Of a stretch of 64,000 nt of DNA, positions 9,002 through 16,723 are shown piece after piece. Position 1 is the first letter of the stretch. Each line of letters starts with the position of its first letter. The stretch is from Anderseniella sp963698275 (GTDB taxonomy: Bacteria; Pseudomonadota; Alphaproteobacteria; Rhizobiales; Aestuariivirgaceae): NCBI GenBank assembly GCA_963698275.1, contig CAVOQE010000011.1, positions 1 to 64,000 of the forward strand. Direction: 5' to 3'. The position numbers and the translations under genes were made by a program. The notes under the pieces were generated by a model. The model made no database searches. It was not told the DNA's origin and saw only the letters and a program-made list of their open reading frames with translations.

Positions 9002-9572
9002 CCTGAACCGTCTGTGGCCCAGATAGACTGTACCAGATCACCAGATTTCAAGGCTGTTCCGCGTCGAAAAGAACGTGTGAAATTTCCCGAAACAGCCAGG
9101 TGCAGCCGATAGTTCCTGTTTCGTTGTTTTGTACTCTGGCGCGTCTGTTCAACACCATGATCCATGTCAAGCCATGCCTGCACGGTTCGGTGCGCCCGGG
9201 ATTTCCCCCATTAAGGGCGCGCGTGAGCGTAGTATCAAGTGCCGTTGATAATCTTCGGCGCCCTGTCGTGTTGCGGCAGTGTCTCGGCAATGATGATCGG
9301 TCGCGTGACACTGATGTCTCGCATTGTCGGCTCTATCCCCAAGATGATGCTCGCTGTGTGCACCCTGGGCATGTGTAATAATTTAAAATCACCAGTCATT
9401 GATATTCCAGCCGCAGCCCCCATATCTGGGGAGTACGCACAACAGAAGTTTGATGTCGCCCTGATATCCGGTACGCCGTTTAGTCTAGTTACCTCCCAAC
9501 AATGTGAGCAATGTACTGCCCAACCGTCACAAGGTGTGATTGAGCGGGCCACTCCTTTGAAAGGGAATAATC
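9002..9572. other. Intergenic region between divergent tdh-type gene and cspA
   Basis: This 570-bp stretch separates the minus-strand threonine operon from the plus-strand cold-shock gene. Frames crossing it (for example 9239-9628) run out of frame into cspA and have no family resemblance. The part next to cspA is AT-richer than the rest and is a plausible long cspA leader. I see no riboswitch or RNA gene I can name. Confidence 0.5.
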
Positions 9573-9785
9573 ATGACTACAGGTACCGTGAAGTTCTTCA
9601 ACATAACCAAGGGTTTTGGCTTTATTGAACCAGAGGATGGTTCCAAGGATGCATTCGTGCATATCTCGGCCGTAGAGCGTGCCGGTTTGGGTGCACTGTC
9701 TGAAGGCCAGAAAGTCAGATTTGAGCTAGTGACTGACCGCAAGAGCGGCAAGCTGGCTGCTGACAATCTTGAGCTTACCTCCTAA
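9573..9785 (+). CDS. Cold-shock domain protein (CspA family)
   Basis: This is a 70-residue single OB-fold cold-shock protein that binds single-stranded nucleic acid. The RNP1 motif KGFGFIEPEDG and RNP2 motif DAFVHISAVERAG are intact, and the length is standard. The strong AAAGGG upstream supports the ATG. It is monocistronic. Regulation of such genes is usually through the 5' leader, and about 200 bp of candidate leader lies upstream. Two strong hairpins lie 118 bp downstream. Confidence 0.96.
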   Translation: MTTGTVKFFNITKGFGFIEPEDGSKDAFVHISAVERAGLGALSEGQKVRFELVTDRKSGKLAADNLELTS

Positions 9786-9902
9786 CTGGCTCATTGCGCC
9801 TGAAGCTACTCTCTAACCACTAAACTCAGCATCACTGCCCTGTGGCCGACCACGGATGTACTGGCGGTCCTGTTGTCCAAATGGGCACGGGCGTGATGCG
9901 GG

Positions 9903-9952
9903 ACAAGACGACTACGTCTTGTGGCCCTGTGGCTCATTTGAGCCATGGGGCC
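9903..9952. other. Two adjacent strong hairpins (candidate structured RNA or terminator)
   Basis: The sequence shows two stem-loops with no gap between them. The first has an 8-bp perfect stem (9903-9910 with 9915-9922) and the loop ACTA. The second has a 13-bp stem (9923-9935 with 9940-9952) and the loop ATTT; 11 pairs are Watson-Crick and two are G-U if transcribed on +. No T tract follows, so it is not a textbook intrinsic terminator. It lies in the 311-bp space between cspA and the Arg-rich protein gene. Confidence 0.55.
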
Positions 9953-10096
9953 TTCGCTATTGTACGGGGGGTTTGTGACCAGCGAGTTGTCGATTCTTCG
10001 TGGGGGCGGGGACTTTAGTTGACTTCAATCAAGGCAATGGAATTCCGAAGGCAGTAGCGTTCTTGCATGAGAATCTGCAAGGACAAATGGCTAAAT

Positions 10097-10912
10097 ATGG
10101 CCTTCAGTCTTTTTACCATTGGGCTTGTTCTGATAGCTGCTGGTTGTGGTGTCTCTGTTGCAGGAAGCGTATTGGTCGCCTCGGATACCGTTCAGCTTGC
10201 ACAAACTGAAATACCTAAAGTCAAACGCAGTGCCACGAGTGAGGCCCGGAAGCAGCAGCGCAGGCTGGAACGTCGCAAGCAACGGCGGTTGAGACGTCGA
10301 CAAGGTAATGGACAACTGCGTATCAGGCGGCACGAACGACGCACACTTGGCGGAAACCAGATTTATGGAGTAAGGAAGAAACAGCGCACTCAGCGCCTGG
10401 AACGGCGCCGTCATCGGGAACTGCGACGACAACGACAGTTCGGTCCTCCGTTAACAAAACGGCAACGACCAATTTTAACAGATCGGTCACAGAAGCAGCA
10501 GTTCAAGAAGCTCCGCCGCGCACAGCGGCGCGAGCGTCGCCTCGAACGCAAGCTAAGACGGCTCGAGCAGCCGGTCACGCCGCGCATTAGGCATTATGGA
10601 CGCAGAAAGGACGGATCTGGCCACCAAAAGTTCCAGCGGCGGAAGGGGCATGATCGCAGGCACCGCCGCCATCGCCGCCATCCAAACATCTACTTGGAGC
10701 CTTATCCTTACTGGGACTATGCGCCACCGGTCTATGGCAAATTGAGCTGCGAGGCCGCCCGGCAACAGCTGATCCGGCGGGGCTATCGCCGTGTCCGCGC
10801 CTACGACTGCATTGGCAATGTTTACGGGTTCCGCGCGCGAAAAAATGGCCGCAGATACAAAATCCGCGTAAACGCAATCCATGGATACATCATCTCACTG
10901 GTGCAATATTAG
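10097..10912 (+). CDS. Arg-rich secreted protein, unknown function
   Basis: The frame has about 271 residues from the Met of MAFSLF; an ATG at 10067 gives ten more. It opens with a hydrophobic signal segment (FTIGLVLIAAGCGVSVAGSV). A Cys lies in AAGCGV, so a lipoprotein is possible but the lipobox is not clear. A long extremely basic part follows, packed with RR and RRRH clusters, Gln and Lys. The C-terminus is a compact region of about 60 residues (SCEAARQQLIRRGY, DCIGNVYGF) with two Cys, resembling PepSY-like tails seen in rhizobial secreted proteins. It probably acts in the periplasm or on the surface, perhaps binding polyanions (inference). It stands alone. Confidence 0.65.
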   Translation: MAFSLFTIGLVLIAAGCGVSVAGSVLVASDTVQLAQTEIPKVKRSATSEARKQQRRLERRKQRRLRRRQGNGQLRIRRHERRTLGGNQIYGVRKKQRTQRLERRRHRELRRQRQFGPPLTKRQRPILTDRSQKQQFKKLRRAQRRERRLERKLRRLEQPVTPRIRHYGRRKDGSGHQKFQRRKGHDRRHRRHRRHPNIYLEPYPYWDYAPPVYGKLSCEAARQQLIRRGYRRVRAYDCIGNVYGFRARKNGRRYKIRVNAIHGYIISLVQY

Positions 10913-11095
10913 CGTCTTCCGGATAGCCGGGTTCCATTGCAGGTAAGCCAACTTGATTGTGTCTAAGACCTGCTGCATTTGCTCGATTGGACGATGAGGC
11001 TTGTGAAGACGAGCTTTGACGCAAATCAATGACAGGTCAGCATAGCCTCAGGCATTTTTTCATGGTCTTGGGTTCCTCAACACACGCAATGATAC

Positions 11096-11530
11096 ATGAT
11101 GCAAAACATAGTCGCTTTCGTAGACCTGGATGACGAAAACTCATCGAACAAGGTGCTGGCCACGGCGATCGACTATGCGCGGCACACGGGCGCCCGGCTT
11201 CATGTACTGACCATTGTGCCCGATGGTATGTTTAAGATGACCGTGGTGGCGCAACTCATACCAGCAGATTACGAACGCAAACTTCTTGACGATGCGAGGC
11301 AGCGGCTAGCCGCGCTCATTAAAGGGCACGCCATAGACGACGTTCAGCTTGAGCAGGCTGTAAGCCTCGGTAGCGTTTACAAGGAGGCTCTGCATTTCGC
11401 CCGCAATGTTGACGCCGACCTTATAGTTGTGGGCGCGCATAAGCCTGAATTGAAGGACTACCTTCTGGGACCGAACGCTGGGCAGATTGTCCGTCATGCA
11501 ACGTGTTCAGTGTGGGTTGTTCGAGAGTAG
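11096..11530 (+). CDS. Universal stress protein (UspA family)
   Basis: The protein has 144 residues forming one Usp domain. The ATP-binding signature is visible near the C-terminus as VVGAHKPELKDYLLGPNAGQ followed by IVRHATCSVWVVR, close to the G-2x-G-9x-G(S/T) pattern but with N/A in place of the usual Ser/Thr. The N-terminal NIVAFVDLDD is the usual first beta strand with the acidic base-binding residues. Such proteins are cytoplasmic and induced in stress. Two Met codons sit at 11096 and 11099; either may be the start. It is monocistronic. Confidence 0.92.
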   Translation: MMQNIVAFVDLDDENSSNKVLATAIDYARHTGARLHVLTIVPDGMFKMTVVAQLIPADYERKLLDDARQRLAALIKGHAIDDVQLEQAVSLGSVYKEALHFARNVDADLIVVGAHKPELKDYLLGPNAGQIVRHATCSVWVVRE

Positions 11531-11654
11531 GCGAGCATCCAGGTGCTTACTACAACAGCGGGCGGGATGGGTACGAATAGGAGCGGCAAATTCGACAGGG
11601 CGTATGAATCGCGAAAGTCTGATATGGCACAAAGCAGTCGTTCTGGCGATAATG

Positions 11655-11740
11655 GTTAGATGTCTGCCTTGTGCCAGAAACGGTCATTGGCTGATTACGC
11701 AGCGAACACCCGGTTCGAGCCCAAAGCCGGTATTTCACAG
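11655..11740. repeat. Possible copy of a dispersed alphaproteobacterial intergenic repeat
   Basis: Translated on +, this stretch begins MSALCQKRSLADYA and continues ANTRFEPKAGI. It strongly resembles spurious translations (MSALCQKR..., RF.PKADI) that I know from dispersed intergenic repeats of Rhizobiales genomes. The frame has no start signal and runs into the 3' end of the EEP gene, so I treat it as repeat sequence rather than a gene. This is a memory-based resemblance. Confidence 0.3.
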
Positions 11741-12655
11741 CCCCCTGAAATCGACTGCCACTGCGGCATGATCGCTAGCGTGGGGTCTGTGTGCACCCAC
11801 ACCACCAAGTCGGGGGCCGTGAAAGCGCGATGTCTCCTTGCCCAAGCCCATACGAACCACGAATGGTTCAGCATTCGGCCAGCGCTCGGCGAGCGCGGGC
11901 GATGCCAGTAATGCGTCCGGGCAGTGGTATAGTCCCGAATGCGGGTCATAATAGGTCCAGCGTTCCTTCTCTGGAAGCCGCTGCATCAGATCGATTGCGA
12001 AGCCTGTCTCAAGTGGTGCAATTGCGCGCTGATGTCCCATGACTGGAAAATTCGGTTCGTTTAGATCGCCCAAGATGAGCCACAGGCTTTGTGCGGGGTC
12101 TTGGAAACGGCGCTCGATCAGACGGCGGGTGGCAAGCGCTTCTAGTCTGCGCGTGGTCCAAGCCTTGACCGCGTCTGGATAGGCAGATTTGAAGTGGCAG
12201 ACAAGGAGCGTCAGCGGTCCAATCGTAACCATCAGGCAGTCACGTCGGAAAACTGGAAGGGCAGGATCGACGCCCGGAGGCGGTTCGATGTCCACATCAG
12301 CCAAAGCAAGCGATGCGTGACTTTGGACCGCATCAACGTGTCGGCGGGAAAGCAGTGCAACATCAAGGCCGCGGCCATCGTTACCGGGCAAACAAATACG
12401 TTGCGAATATGGTCTTGCTCCCGTCGGCAAAAAGTATTTCTGGTGAAAGTGATTGAGGCTGTCAAGATCGAAGACTTCTTGCAAGGCGACAACATCGGCG
12501 TCCACCTCCTTCAGAATCTCGCCCGTCAGTCGGCGATCGATCGGGTCCAAACGCCTGTCTTCAGGAATGTCGGAATCCCAAGCACCATGGAGTCGATCTT
12601 GGCCGTCAATACTTTGGAGTCGGAGATTTTGAACATTTAGTGTTGCGACAAGCAT
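11735..12655 (-). CDS. Endonuclease/exonuclease/phosphatase (EEP) family hydrolase
   Basis: The 306-residue EEP-fold protein has its core motifs in order: ATLNVQNLR (metal-site Asn), VVALQEVFD (metal Glu), VCHFKSAY (catalytic His region), LILGDLNEPN (GDxN) and HASDHAAVAVDF (SDH at the C-terminus). The complete set indicates an active Mg-dependent phosphodiesterase or phosphatase, but the substrate cannot be read from the sequence. There is no signal peptide. It is separate from the neighbouring genes and convergent with uspA. Confidence 0.85.
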   Translation of the reverse strand: MLVATLNVQNLRLQSIDGQDRLHGAWDSDIPEDRRLDPIDRRLTGEILKEVDADVVALQEVFDLDSLNHFHQKYFLPTGARPYSQRICLPGNDGRGLDVALLSRRHVDAVQSHASLALADVDIEPPPGVDPALPVFRRDCLMVTIGPLTLLVCHFKSAYPDAVKAWTTRRLEALATRRLIERRFQDPAQSLWLILGDLNEPNFPVMGHQRAIAPLETGFAIDLMQRLPEKERWTYYDPHSGLYHCPDALLASPALAERWPNAEPFVVRMGLGKETSRFHGPRLGGVGAHRPHASDHAAVAVDFRGL

Positions 12656-12938
12656 GATGATGAAAGGATCGCATAGTCGCAGGGCTTCAGAAAGACCTGG
12701 ATTTCCATATTCCGGCCACTTTGGATCTAATCAAAAAGGCGAGATACCAGCTCTCCAGAGTTTGGGCGCCGCTCACCGACTGAGGACCTGTAGAGATTAG
12801 GATCCCCAGGGGATGTCCCCTGGTGTTTTGAATTGTCAGTGCCTAAGGCTCACCGCTCTGTCGGGTTATCTTGAACGCGAATTGATAGACCACTATATGC
12901 TTCCTATAAGCTCTGCAATCAAAGCAAGCGAGGATACT

Positions 12939-13190
12939 ATGGACAAACTCATGCAAAATAGAAATATGGTGTTGGGCGCTGTCGCCGTCGTGATCGTGCT
13001 GGCCATAATCGGATGGAGCAGCGGCTGGTTCGGAGACCAGACCTCGAAAGAGGTTATGACTCCAGCCACCACTACTGAGCAACCTGCCGCCGCCGCGCCA
13101 CCAGCGACTGACCAGGGCACGACCACTACCGCGCCCTCCACGACTGACGAAGGCACGACCACTACCGCGCCCTCCACAACAACGGAATAA
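12939..13190 (+). CDS. Small single-pass membrane protein with Thr/Pro-rich repeat tail
   Basis: The frame has 83 residues from MDKLMQNRN; a GAGG is nearby upstream and the longer frame from 12813 has no site. A short basic N-terminus leads to one transmembrane helix (MVLGAVAVVIVLAIIGW). An extracytoplasmic low-complexity tail of Thr, Ala, Pro, Glu and Asp follows. The tail ends in two copies of a 12-residue unit (GTTTTAPSTTDE), encoded by a tandem 36-bp DNA repeat at 13116-13187. Function is unknown. Similar short anchored proteins are common and often expressed under stress. A GC-rich hairpin follows. Confidence 0.65.
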   Translation: MDKLMQNRNMVLGAVAVVIVLAIIGWSSGWFGDQTSKEVMTPATTTEQPAAAAPPATDQGTTTTAPSTTDEGTTTTAPSTTTE

Positions 13191-13235
13191 CCAGCAAGCT
13201 TAGGTGCTTATGCACTTATCAGCTAATCTGGAGGG

Positions 13236-13265
13236 GCACCCCTAGTAGTGGGGGGGTGGGGGTGC
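13236..13265 (+). terminator. Candidate terminator after the small membrane protein gene
   Basis: GCACCCC at 13236-13242 pairs with GGGGTGC at 13259-13265 around a G-rich loop, followed by TTCTTCG. It lies 45 bp downstream of the stop codon. The T tract is weak. Confidence 0.4.
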
Positions 13266-13623
13266 TTCTTCGTATGTGTACCAGGCCTCGAAAGTTACTG
13301 GTAGAAATTATGAGATTCGACATAGAGGTCTGTTGCGCCTCCGATAGCCGACATCCCTGCTAGGGTTTCCGATGTCCGTTGAGTGCCGGGAACGGATATT
13401 GCGACAAATCTCTATGCCCGTCTGTTCTAACTTCAAAAGCAGACATCCAGCATCCTGAATTTACACATCCCGGCTGCCTTCAGTATGTTCCCTGTTCTTG
13501 GTACTCATTTCCCTGTTGCTTTAAAATATTTCCCGGTTCGAAATTTTAGGGAAATCCGCCCCTAAACTGATGTATTTACTGTGTTTTCTTGATGGTAAAT
13601 TGGTCTAATCGGCCGTGTCTTGC

Positions 13624-13702
13624 AATTTCCCCTGTATTTTCCCGTATATCAGGGAAATTCCAAGAGAGACGAATTCGCTTGATACTGAACACACCACAAT
13701 TT
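13624..13702 (+). repeat. Dispersed repeat, copy 1 (partner at 30296-30374)
   Basis: About 78 bp align with 30296-30374 in the same orientation at roughly 80-85 percent identity by eye. The shared core runs TTCCC(C)TGTATTTTCCCGT, then GTATCAGGGAAA-like sequence, then GAGACGARTTCGCTT. Inside it, TTCCC and GGGAA can form a short stem. It is non-coding in both places. Confidence 0.7.
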
Positions 13703-13964
13703 TTTCCATCAGGCATTGATTGCGAGTACCTGGGTACAGGCAGTTGCGAGCTGACGGCTAGCCTAAGCGCCGCGATGGCTTAAGGGTTTTCCGGCTTTTG
13801 CTGCGATCCGCTCCGGTGGTGTACGATCAGAGGAGCGTTGCCTGTGCGACTGCGAGGGTCAGGATTGGCAAAATACTCTTAAACTCGCTTATGTTGGATT
13901 AGATACCAACTGCATAGAAAACGAATAATAACATTTACCCATCTAGGTTTGGCTGGGTCAAAAC

Positions 13965-13980
13965 TGTCTGACGTCAGACA
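13965..13980. promoter_or_regulatory. 16-bp perfect palindrome
   Basis: TGTCTGACGTCAGACA is its own reverse complement. It lies 15 bp beyond the stop codon of the FkbM methyltransferase gene. It could serve as a loop-poor terminator for that minus-strand operon, since GTTTTG follows on that strand, or as a protein-binding site. The sequence alone does not decide. Confidence 0.45.
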
Positions 13981-13995
13981 AAAACCTGACCAGAT

Positions 13996-14754
13996 TTAAC
14001 GCAGCCGCGCGAAAACATCGCCAGAGTTCGCCGATACCGGCAGTCGTGCGATCTGCGATTGCAAGGTCTGCGCGTCCGTCCAGCTCGGATTGACGAAGGC
14101 GTGATCCTCGCCCAGGCTGATGTTGAATTCATAGCTGCCAAGTCCGTTCATCTGTGTCAGACAATCCAGTGCGACGTCCTTCTGGATGGTGGTGAATTCG
14201 AACGACAGGGCAGGAGGCCGCTGCGTCAGACCCTTTAGCACTTCCAGCTCATGCCCCTCCACATCGATCTTCGCGAAATCCGGGATCCCGTATTGCGCAA
14301 TCAGCGCGTCCAGCGTGGTCACCTGCACCGCGATCCGGCTGTCCCAGACTTGGCCCTTCCACTGCGCCGCGGTACGCGCCGCCGCGATCAAATCGGGCGA
14401 GACGGTGGTGATCGTGGGATTGTCCGAGTTCACGTGCAAGTCCAGCGTCCCGGGTTCCGCCCCCACCGCTGTCTGGTGCAGGTTGGCCTGGTCGCATCCC
14501 CCATAAAGCAGCCGCAAGACGCGGAACACATGCGGTTGCGGTTCTGCGGCCACAACCGTCGCCCCCAGCCGCAGAAAGCTGCCTGTGCGGTCGCCCACAT
14601 GGGCGCCAATATCAAAGGCAAGCCCGCCCTTGGGCACGAACTGCGCATTCAGCGAGTCCATCCGGGCAGTGCGCTCGGCGTCGCGGTAATAGACATCAAG
14701 CGATTTATGGATCGCGTGCAGATGCGCTTTGGTCACGGGAAATGCGGGTGTCAT
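13996..14754 (-). CDS. FkbM family methyltransferase
   Basis: This SAM-dependent methyltransferase of the FkbM type has 252 residues. The SAM site is GLAFDIGAHVGDRTGSFLRL, followed by VVAAEPQP, and the family hallmark DFAKIDVEGHELEVLKGL is present. The start at MTPAFPV overlaps the stop of the upstream glycosyltransferase by 4 nt (ATGA); an upstream Arg-rich extension is out of character and rejected. FkbM enzymes usually O-methylate sugars or polyketides. As the last gene of an envelope operon, methylation of a glycan or glycolipid is the natural guess. Confidence 0.88.
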   Translation of the reverse strand: MTPAFPVTKAHLHAIHKSLDVYYRDAERTARMDSLNAQFVPKGGLAFDIGAHVGDRTGSFLRLGATVVAAEPQPHVFRVLRLLYGGCDQANLHQTAVGAEPGTLDLHVNSDNPTITTVSPDLIAAARTAAQWKGQVWDSRIAVQVTTLDALIAQYGIPDFAKIDVEGHELEVLKGLTQRPPALSFEFTTIQKDVALDCLTQMNGLGSYEFNISLGEDHAFVNPSWTDAQTLQSQIARLPVSANSGDVFARLR

Positions 14755-15818
14755 GGGGCCGGGGCCTTTTCTTCTGTCACGGCGGCAAGGGCGGCGGCGG
14801 CGATGGCGCCCGTGTCTTGCCAACTGGGCAGCGCGTGCCCTGCGGTCTGTGCGGCGGTGGCCAGGGTTTGGCAGGCATCGGGGTCGCTCAACACCTGTCG
14901 CAGCGCATCGGCAAAAGCCTCTGGTGCGTCTGGGGGTACTAAGAGCCCGGCGTCCGTCGGCACTGTGTCCGGCACCGCTCCGGCGGCGCAGGAGATGATT
15001 GGCAAACCGTGCACCAACGCCTCATCAAACACGATACCATAGCCTTCAAACCGCGTCGCCAGCGCAAAGACGCTTGCCGCGCGATAAAGCGCGCCCAACT
15101 CATCATGGCCAATCTGGCCTGTGAGCGTCACACGATCGGCCAGCCCCAGTGACAGGCGCAGGGTCTCCAATTCTTGCGCATAGACTGCATCAAGCGGCGC
15201 GCCGACGATCTTGGCCTGCCAGTTCAGATCGGTGATCCCAGCCAAGCCTTTCAACAAAACATCATGCCCCTTGCGCGGCAGCTGGATACCCACCGACAGG
15301 ATCAGCGATGGATCAACCGGATGCGCCGGTTCAGACGGTCGGTCCGTGCCGGGGCGGGCAATGTGGATGCGGTCCTCTGGCACCCCGTAATCCGAGACCA
15401 GCAAGGCGGCGGTATGGGGGCTTGTCACGATGACCTGGGCGGCGTGGGCAAGATTCGCGCGTTCACTGTGACGAAGGTCCTGCGCACGGGCCGGGTCCAG
15501 CCCGTTTTCAAGGGCCAGCGGGTGATGGATTAACGCCACAATGGGCGCACGCACCTGGGCCACGCGGGCCGGATCCATCGCGCCAAAGGCAAGGCCGTCG
15601 ATGATCACGGGGCAATCATCGGGGATACTGGCAAGCTGGTCAAACGCGGCGTCCATGTCCTGCGAAGGCGGCGTGGGAAAGCTGCCGGGCAGGGCGATGT
15701 GCATGACATTGATGCCTTGGACGCGCAATTCATGCAGCAGCCTGCGGTCGTAGATATATCCACCCGTCAGCGTGGTCAGGTCACCGGGAACGGCGAGGGC
15801 GGCGCGCCGGGCAGTCAT
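14751..15818 (-). CDS. GT4-type glycosyltransferase
   Basis: The protein has 355 residues with two Rossmann domains. In the C-terminal half, SVGIQLPRKGHDVLLKGL and RFEGYGIVFDEALVHGLPII match the GT4 nucleotide-sugar site (E-x7-E region), and AGLLVPPD follows. The start at MTARRAAL overlaps the stop of the upstream membrane protein gene by 4 nt. The track-length frame to 16199 simply runs antisense-like through that gene. It transfers an unknown sugar from an activated donor, probably at the cytoplasmic face of the membrane. The operon also holds a phosphatidyltransferase and a flippase-like protein. Confidence 0.88.
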   Translation of the reverse strand: MTARRAALAVPGDLTTLTGGYIYDRRLLHELRVQGINVMHIALPGSFPTPPSQDMDAAFDQLASIPDDCPVIIDGLAFGAMDPARVAQVRAPIVALIHHPLALENGLDPARAQDLRHSERANLAHAAQVIVTSPHTAALLVSDYGVPEDRIHIARPGTDRPSEPAHPVDPSLILSVGIQLPRKGHDVLLKGLAGITDLNWQAKIVGAPLDAVYAQELETLRLSLGLADRVTLTGQIGHDELGALYRAASVFALATRFEGYGIVFDEALVHGLPIISCAAGAVPDTVPTDAGLLVPPDAPEAFADALRQVLSDPDACQTLATAAQTAGHALPSWQDTGAIAAAALAAVTEEKAPAP

Positions 15819-16723
15819 TTGAACACCACCGCGATCAGGCCGGGGAGGGCGGCCAAGAGTATTGCAGTGCCAAACATCACGCTGACCGCCACGCCTTCGC
15901 TGGGGGAGGTGCCCGAGAGGGGGAGGAGGACGGCTGCCGCGCCTTCGCGGATGCCCCAGCCGCTGATCGTAAAAGGGATCAGCATGGAGAACAGGATCAC
16001 CGGCACCACCGCCAGTATGGCTGCAAGGGAGAGGTTGACCCCCACAGCCCAAGCGCAAAGCCCAAAGGCTGCGAGGTTGCACACGGTGATCGCCGCGCCC
16101 AGCCCGATCTGGGCGGGCAGCGCCTGTTTGGATAGGAGCGCGGTATAGAACGGGCGTATCCAGCCGCAGAGTTTTTGGCCCAACATCGCGGGGAACCATT
16201 GCCCCAGAGCGATGACGCAGGCCACAGCACCGCCGGCCGCGATGGCCGTGCCAATCGGCGCGGCGTAGGGCAATGGCCAGTCCAGCCCGCCTACTGACAA
16301 GCTGGTGACAATAAAGGCGCAGGCCATCGTCAGAAACATCGCGATTTGCCCGGCCAGCCGTTCAAACACGACAGCCTGGGTTGCTACGGCAAGGCCCGCC
16401 TGCGCCCGGGCACGCACCGCGCGGGCGGCGTCGCCGACCACAGCACCGGGCAGGGCCTGATTGACGATCTGAGACATGAAATACTCCCTGATCGCATGGG
16501 GAAGGTGGAGGGTTTGCCCTAGATGCGCGGCGGTGAGTTTCCAGCGCAGAGCCGACAGGACGGTCTGGCAGATCAGCACGGCCACGGCGGCCAGCAACCA
16601 GAGGGGCTGGGCCTGTGAGAGGATGCGCAGGATCTCGCGCCCATCGGCGGCGGCCCACAGCAACGCAATCAGCAGCGCAGTAAAGGCCAGCTGGCCAATG
16701 CGCCATGCCCCCGCCCGCGTCAC
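15815..16723 (-). CDS. UPF0104 / lysylphosphatidylglycerol-synthase TM-region protein
   Basis: The protein has 302 residues with about eight hydrophobic helices. Typical family features are ALRWKLTAAHLG early on, VNQALPGAVVGDAARAVRAR in the middle, and the ISGWGIREGAAAVL motif near the C-terminus. These match the flippase-like domain of MprF and the stand-alone UPF0104 (YbhN) group; no aminoacyl-transferase domain is attached. Overlaps of 4 nt at both ends place it in a coupled operon. A role in moving or presenting a lipid-linked product is inferred from family and context. Confidence 0.85.
   Translation of the reverse strand: MTRAGAWRIGQLAFTALLIALLWAAADGREILRILSQAQPLWLLAAVAVLICQTVLSALRWKLTAAHLGQTLHLPHAIREYFMSQIVNQALPGAVVGDAARAVRARAQAGLAVATQAVVFERLAGQIAMFLTMACAFIVTSLSVGGLDWPLPYAAPIGTAIAAGGAVACVIALGQWFPAMLGQKLCGWIRPFYTALLSKQALPAQIGLGAAITVCNLAAFGLCAWAVGVNLSLAAILAVVPVILFSMLIPFTISGWGIREGAAAVLLPLSGTSPSEGVAVSVMFGTAILLAALPGLIAVVFK

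Larger units (their letters stand above)
13191..13995. other. Gene-free 800-bp region with repeat motifs
   Basis: No frame here looks coding. It holds a candidate terminator, several TTCCCTG/CAGGGAA-type motifs between about 13490 and 13660, and a repeat copy shared with 30.3 kb. A GTACCTGGGTAC near-palindrome lies at 13726-13737 and a 16-bp perfect palindrome at 13965-13980. The region marks the left edge of the accessory-looking block and may be the scar of a past insertion (inference). Confidence 0.5.

Noticed and set aside
9239..9628. 129-codon frame running into cspA
   Set aside because: It is out of frame with the cold-shock protein and has no family resemblance. The region is better explained as a leader.
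15819..16199. N-terminal extension of the GT4 glycosyltransferase frame
   Set aside because: It overlaps the UPF0104 gene in another frame and is Arg/Pro-rich shadow sequence. The ATGA overlap at 15818 gives the natural start.
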